Below are positions 60,886-64,000 of a stretch of DNA of 64,000 nt, piece after piece. The DNA is taken from positions 2,075,105 to 2,139,104 of the forward strand of contig NZ_ABIZ01000001.1 in NCBI RefSeq assembly GCF_000172155.1, read 5' to 3'. Position 1 is the stretch's first letter. Each line of letters begins with the position of its first letter. The notes beneath the pieces were generated by a model. It was given only the letters and a program-made list of their open reading frames with translations. It was not told the DNA's origin and searched no databases. The translations under genes and the position numbers were made by a program. This stretch comes from Verrucomicrobium spinosum DSM 4136 = JCM 18804. Its GTDB lineage: Bacteria; Verrucomicrobiota; Verrucomicrobiia; Verrucomicrobiales; Verrucomicrobiaceae.

Positions 60886-62658
60886 ATGATCCGCATCTTT
60901 CTGTGTTCCCTGCTGGCAGGAGGCCTGTTTTTGCCACTGTACGGCGGGACATCCTACTCGCCCGGAGTGGAGACCGGGGCCAACTTCCATGTGGAGGTGA
61001 AGTCCTGGCTGGAGACGTGTCCTCAGTACGGGCTGGTTCCGCTGGAGTTGCGCATTCGCAACGGCGACTCCCGGCCCCACACCTGGACCCTGCGGGCGGG
61101 CAACCTTTACGGTGGCGGCCTCTCGACCGAGGCGAAGCTCACAGTGGAGGCGGAATCCTCCGGGCGCGTCATGGTGTATGCCCCAGTCACACCGCCGACG
61201 GACAACTCCTACTACTACGGCAACCTCGGCATCACGGTGGAGGGCCCGGGCATCAACCGCCCCCAGGCGGGGAACTTGCACAGCCAGGGTTCGGCCTACC
61301 GCAGTAGCAGCACGGAGTTCATCGCGATGGGAAGGAAGCTCTCCACCAAAGGATGGAGCGGACTGCGCGGCAAGATCAATGGCGGTACCGGCAGTTCCAG
61401 CTCGAACAACGAACTCATCGGGAGTGAAGTGGATATGAAGGACGCGCCGGATGACTGGCGCGGGTACACGGGGCTGGCGCATCTGTGGCTGGACGCTGGG
61501 GAGTGGCAGGGGATTGACGCCAAGACCAAGGGAGCGATCCTCGACTGGGTCTCGCTCGGAGGCCGGCTCTATGTTTTGAACGCAGGTTCTGGAGGCAACT
61601 CGGTAAAAGAGCTGTTCCCCATGGTGAACGGGCCCGAGGAGCGCCCGGGCAAGATGCGGCACGGTGCAGGTCGGCTGGAGGTGCTGACGTGGGACGGGAA
61701 CACTTTCCCACTGGATGAAGTGACAAAGCGTGTGAAGAGCGGGGGCGACCTCGGGAGCTGGAATCGGCTGGACGACTATGACCAGAGATGGCTCCTCAAG
61801 GAGAGGGTGGGCAAGCTCACGCTGAAATCGGGATTGATCTTCACCTTCATCCTGACCTTCGGGGTTCTCATTGGTCCGGTGAACTTGTTCTGGCTGGCGG
61901 GTGGGGCACGACGGCACAGGCTCTTCTGGACGACGCCGGCCATAGCTCTGGCGGGCAGTGCGCTGCTGGTCGCGCTGATGGTCCTGCAGGATGGTACGGG
62001 TGGATCGGGATCGCGACTGATTCTGGCCACGCTCATGCCGGACCAGAAGCGGATGACGATCTTGCAGGAGCAGGTGTCCCGTACGGGCGTGCTCATGGGC
62101 AGCACCTTCCCGGTCACGGAGCCGGTATGGATGATGCCCCTGGACATTGATGACGAGCATGTGCCCAATTTTGGCACCTCGAACCGCGTGGGTACTTTTG
62201 GCGATAATGGAGAATCCCGTTGGGGGGACTGGTACGCCAGCCGGTCTGTGCAGGGGCAGCTCATTCAGACGGTGCGGCCGACGCGGGCGGCGGTGGAGTT
62301 CCAGCCTGCGGTGGGAGACGCCACACCGGTGGTGTTGTCCAGCCTGGAGGTGCCTTTGAAGAAGATCTTCATTGTGGAGGAGGGGCCGCGTTTCTGGGTG
62401 GCGGATGATCTCGGCACCGGCGAAAAGAAGCCGCTGCGTGCCGCGACGGAGCAGGACTTCAGAGGCTGGATTCGGGAGAAGGTGGAGTCTGATGGTGGAC
62501 CGATCGCTCAACAGGTGTTGGGGCCCGTCAAGGGACTGCCAGGCCGCATCTACGCTGAGGCGGCCGACGCTGAAAAGCTGGCCGTGCCCACGCTCAGCTC
62601 CATCCGCTGGAAAGACGACCGCCTGATCATCCTGGGCAACTACGTGAAGAAGCTCTAA
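60886..62658 (+). CDS. Exported/membrane protein with GATase1-like region, MoxR cluster
   Basis: 590 aa from ATG 60886, with signal peptide FLCSLLAGGLFLPLYGG. The N-terminal beta-rich part (about 20-215) has LETCPQYGLVPLELRIRNGD. The middle (about 215-260) has AKTKGAILDWVSLGGRLYVL, resembling the DUF4350/GATase1-like segment of MoxR-cluster proteins. A TM pair at about 320-380 (FTFILTFGVLIGPVNLFWL; TPAIALAGSALLVALMVLQ) splits off a C-terminal beta-rich region. Probably anchors extracytoplasmic domains on both sides of the TM pair. Between MoxR and the ABC ATPase genes on the same strand. Confidence 0.65.
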   Translation: MIRIFLCSLLAGGLFLPLYGGTSYSPGVETGANFHVEVKSWLETCPQYGLVPLELRIRNGDSRPHTWTLRAGNLYGGGLSTEAKLTVEAESSGRVMVYAPVTPPTDNSYYYGNLGITVEGPGINRPQAGNLHSQGSAYRSSSTEFIAMGRKLSTKGWSGLRGKINGGTGSSSSNNELIGSEVDMKDAPDDWRGYTGLAHLWLDAGEWQGIDAKTKGAILDWVSLGGRLYVLNAGSGGNSVKELFPMVNGPEERPGKMRHGAGRLEVLTWDGNTFPLDEVTKRVKSGGDLGSWNRLDDYDQRWLLKERVGKLTLKSGLIFTFILTFGVLIGPVNLFWLAGGARRHRLFWTTPAIALAGSALLVALMVLQDGTGGSGSRLILATLMPDQKRMTILQEQVSRTGVLMGSTFPVTEPVWMMPLDIDDEHVPNFGTSNRVGTFGDNGESRWGDWYASRSVQGQLIQTVRPTRAAVEFQPAVGDATPVVLSSLEVPLKKIFIVEEGPRFWVADDLGTGEKKPLRAATEQDFRGWIREKVESDGGPIAQQVLGPVKGLPGRIYAEAADAEKLAVPTLSSIRWKDDRLIILGNYVKKL

Positions 62659-62743
62659 CTCACCCACCGGCAGAGCGGATGTTGTTGCCTCATGGAACCG
62701 CCGCCACGCCGACTCGATTCAACCCTTTCCTGTCTTCGCCATC

Positions 62744-63784
62744 ATGGAAACTCCCGCTGCTGCCGCCCCCGCTGTCGAACCGCCGCAGTCTGCCCCGGCG
62801 GACGTTAGTTCGGCCCCGCCACCGCCACCCCTGCCGGAGACCCTGGTGGAGGTGCGGCATCTGCACCGGGTGTTTGACAACGTGCATGCGGTGAAGGATC
62901 TCAACTTTGACATCCATCGTGGGCAGGTGGTGGGGTTCATCGGTGCCAACGGGGCGGGCAAGACGACGACCATGCGCATCATGGCCACCCTGGACTCGCC
63001 CACCAGCGGCATGGTGCGGGTGGCTGGTGTGAATGTGATGGACCGTCCGGAGAAGGTGCGTCGTCTCATCGGCTGGATGCCGGACCACTACGGCACCTAC
63101 TCCTGCATGACGGTGTATGAGTACCTTGACTTCTTCGCCCGCGCCTATGGTTTCAAGCGGGCCGAGCGCCGCGCCCGCGTGGAGGAGGTCATGGATTTTG
63201 CCGACCTGCTGGTGCTGGCGGACCGTCCCATGAACAAGCTCAGCAAGGGCATGGGGCAGCGTCTTTGTTTCGGCCGCATGCTGCTGCCTGATCCGGACTT
63301 CATGATCCTGGATGAACCGGCGGCGGGTCTGGATCCCAAAGCGCGCCTGGAGTTCAAAAACCTCGTCCGCCTCCTCGCCCAGCGCGGCAAGACTCTCTTC
63401 ATCAGCAGCCACATCCTCAGTGAGCTGGGGGAGATGTGCGACACGCTGCTGTTCATCGACGGGGGCAAGCTCGTCTATCACGGGGCTGCGGAAACCCTCC
63501 GACGCGGTGCCGGCCGAGCCAGCAACGGCGACTCCCAACTGGTGGTGGACATCACCGTGCTCGGCAAGGTGGAGGAACTCCACCTCTGGGCCGGCATGAA
63601 CCCCGGCTGGAGTCTGGTGGAACAACGCCGCGACGGCGCCCGCCTCGCCCTCGCCAGTGATGACCTCAACCTCCTCTCTGCGGGCCTGAAAAAAATGGTC
63701 AACGAAGGGATCCCCGTCGTGGAGTTCCACCGCGAGGTCCGACGGTTGGAGGATGCGTTTGTGGATATGCTGAAAAAACAGTAA
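62744..63784 (+). CDS. ABC transporter ATP-binding protein (drug/GldA-type)
   Basis: A 346-aa ATPase with a Pro/Ala-rich N-terminal extension of about 30 residues. Walker A FIGANGAGKTTTMRI, Q-loop GWMPDHYGTY, signature LSKGMGQRLCFGRM, Walker B FMILDEPAAGLDPKA, H-loop FISSHILSELGE. The C-terminal 90 residues form a beta-rich regulatory tail. This is the CcmA/GldA-type exporter or ABC-2 subfamily. A permease gene is expected beside it, but the next sequence is a tandem repeat and a different gene, so the partner is elsewhere or lost. Confidence 0.88.
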   Translation: METPAAAAPAVEPPQSAPADVSSAPPPPPLPETLVEVRHLHRVFDNVHAVKDLNFDIHRGQVVGFIGANGAGKTTTMRIMATLDSPTSGMVRVAGVNVMDRPEKVRRLIGWMPDHYGTYSCMTVYEYLDFFARAYGFKRAERRARVEEVMDFADLLVLADRPMNKLSKGMGQRLCFGRMLLPDPDFMILDEPAAGLDPKARLEFKNLVRLLAQRGKTLFISSHILSELGEMCDTLLFIDGGKLVYHGAAETLRRGAGRASNGDSQLVVDITVLGKVEELHLWAGMNPGWSLVEQRRDGARLALASDDLNLLSAGLKKMVNEGIPVVEFHREVRRLEDAFVDMLKKQ

Positions 63785-63786
63785 GT

Positions 63787-63846
63787 CAGTGGGCAGTGGG
63801 CAGTGGGCAGTGGGCAGTGGGCAGTGGGCAGTGGGCAGTGGGCAGT
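63787..63846. repeat. 7-bp tandem repeat (cagtggg), about 8.6 copies
   Basis: Eight perfect head-to-tail copies of cagtggg plus a final cagt, three bases after the ABC ATPase stop codon. An uninterrupted array like this is prone to slippage. It ends 13 bp before the start of the four-helix-bundle gene. Confidence 0.95.
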
Positions 63847-63859
63847 TTTACCGTTGAAG

Positions 63860-64000
63860 ATGATGAGTGCAGACGAAGTCAATAGTTCAAAGAAGATATT
63901 GAAAGTGGCTCGGTCCTATCGGGATTTGGAGCTCTATCGTCAGGCATTCTTGTTTCAGCAGGCAGTGTTCAAGGTGACCCAATCGTTCCCCAAGGAGGAG
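63860..64000 (+). CDS. Four-helix bundle (S23/IVP-type) protein, 3' truncated
   Basis: The first 47 codons of a gene running out of the window. From ATG 63860 (ATG 63863 is also possible) it reads about 18 variable residues, then the family's start: SYRDLELYRQAF and FQQAVFKVTQSFPKEE, which matches TIGR02436 four-helix bundle proteins ('yrDLeVyqlAfeLa.eiy.iT..FPkeE'). These are small proteins related to ones encoded in 23S rRNA intervening sequences; function unknown. It follows the 7-bp tandem repeat. More A/T-rich than its neighbours. Confidence 0.75.
   Translation, partial: MMSADEVNSSKKILKVARSYRDLELYRQAFLFQQAVFKVTQSFPKEE

Noticed and set aside
60742..62667. Long open frame (641 codons) on the minus strand
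   Set aside because: Runs opposite the MoxR-cluster exported protein gene, whose signal peptide and membrane segments are clear; the reverse translation is low-complexity.
1..64000. tRNA and rRNA genes
   Set aside because: No cloverleaf-like gap with CCA-type ends or rRNA-like conserved stretch was noticed in the intergenic regions; a covariance-model scan would be decisive.

Overview
The window is a GC-rich chromosomal stretch from a bacterium of the Planctomycetes-Verrucomicrobia group, most likely a Verrucomicrobium/Prosthecobacter-like verrucomicrobium. This placement is an inference from gene content. The supporting families are a planctomycete-type cytochrome/DUF1549/DUF1553 giant protein, a DUF1501 Tat-type protein, a DUF4838 protein, a GloVer-repeat protein with a PEP-CTERM anchor, a pseudopilin, and many exported esterases and SGNH hydrolases. 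No rRNA, tRNA, phage or CRISPR was recognised.

Layout. 1-9.6 kb: 3' end of a histone-deacetylase-like gene, bioA, a lipoprotein, an M23 peptidase, an exported protein, a two-domain alpha/beta hydrolase and an SGNH hydrolase. 9.7-15.4 kb: an RlmI-type rRNA methyltransferase, a truncated PA14 gene next to a REP-associated-type (Y1/HUH) transposase, and a glycosyltransferase whose upstream side carries a 206-bp tandem array. 15.4-27.8 kb: mostly housekeeping and envelope genes: FG-GAP protein, esterase, DedA, HAD plus diacylglycerol-glycosyltransferase-like pair, TIGR01777 epimerase, Mpl (peptidoglycan recycling), a zinc deacylase/peptidase and a lipoprotein hydrolase. 27.9-35.5 kb: a NarL-type two-component system, an SMP-30 protein, two paralogous esterases flanking modBC and a DUF4412 protein.

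35.5-38.2 kb is a degraded accessory island with a SUKH immunity-like remnant, two unknown small genes and dense palindromic or dispersed repeats. 38.2-44 kb: DUF4838 protein, zinc-ribbon membrane protein, esterase with an Fn3-like tail, PPK2 and an SGNH hydrolase. 44.4-56.4 kb: the 1725-residue cytochrome/WD40/DUF1549/DUF1553 protein and its usual DUF1501 partner, separated by a minus-strand block: glycosyltransferase, di-haem peroxidase, pseudopilin and GloVer/PEP-CTERM protein, the last three overlapping. 56.4-64 kb: a 247-bp nested palindrome, rpe, tadA, a MoxR cluster (membrane protein, MoxR ATPase, exported protein, ABC ATPase), a 7-bp tandem repeat and the 5' end of a four-helix-bundle gene.

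The most distinctive signals are as follows. (1) A family of 19-nt palindromes (7-bp stem, 5-nt loop) with a compensatory base-pair change and one inverted pair, in the same window as a RAYT-type transposase. (2) The GloVer/PEP-CTERM - pseudopilin - di-haem peroxidase overlapping operon inserted between genes that are normally neighbours. (3) A glycosyltransferase whose recognisable N-terminus runs past its only canonical start into a C7 tract. (4) The SUKH remnant cut exactly at one copy of a 19-bp direct repeat. Start codons were often moved downstream of the longest open frame to fit signal peptides or domain starts; Shine-Dalgarno sequences are generally weak here.
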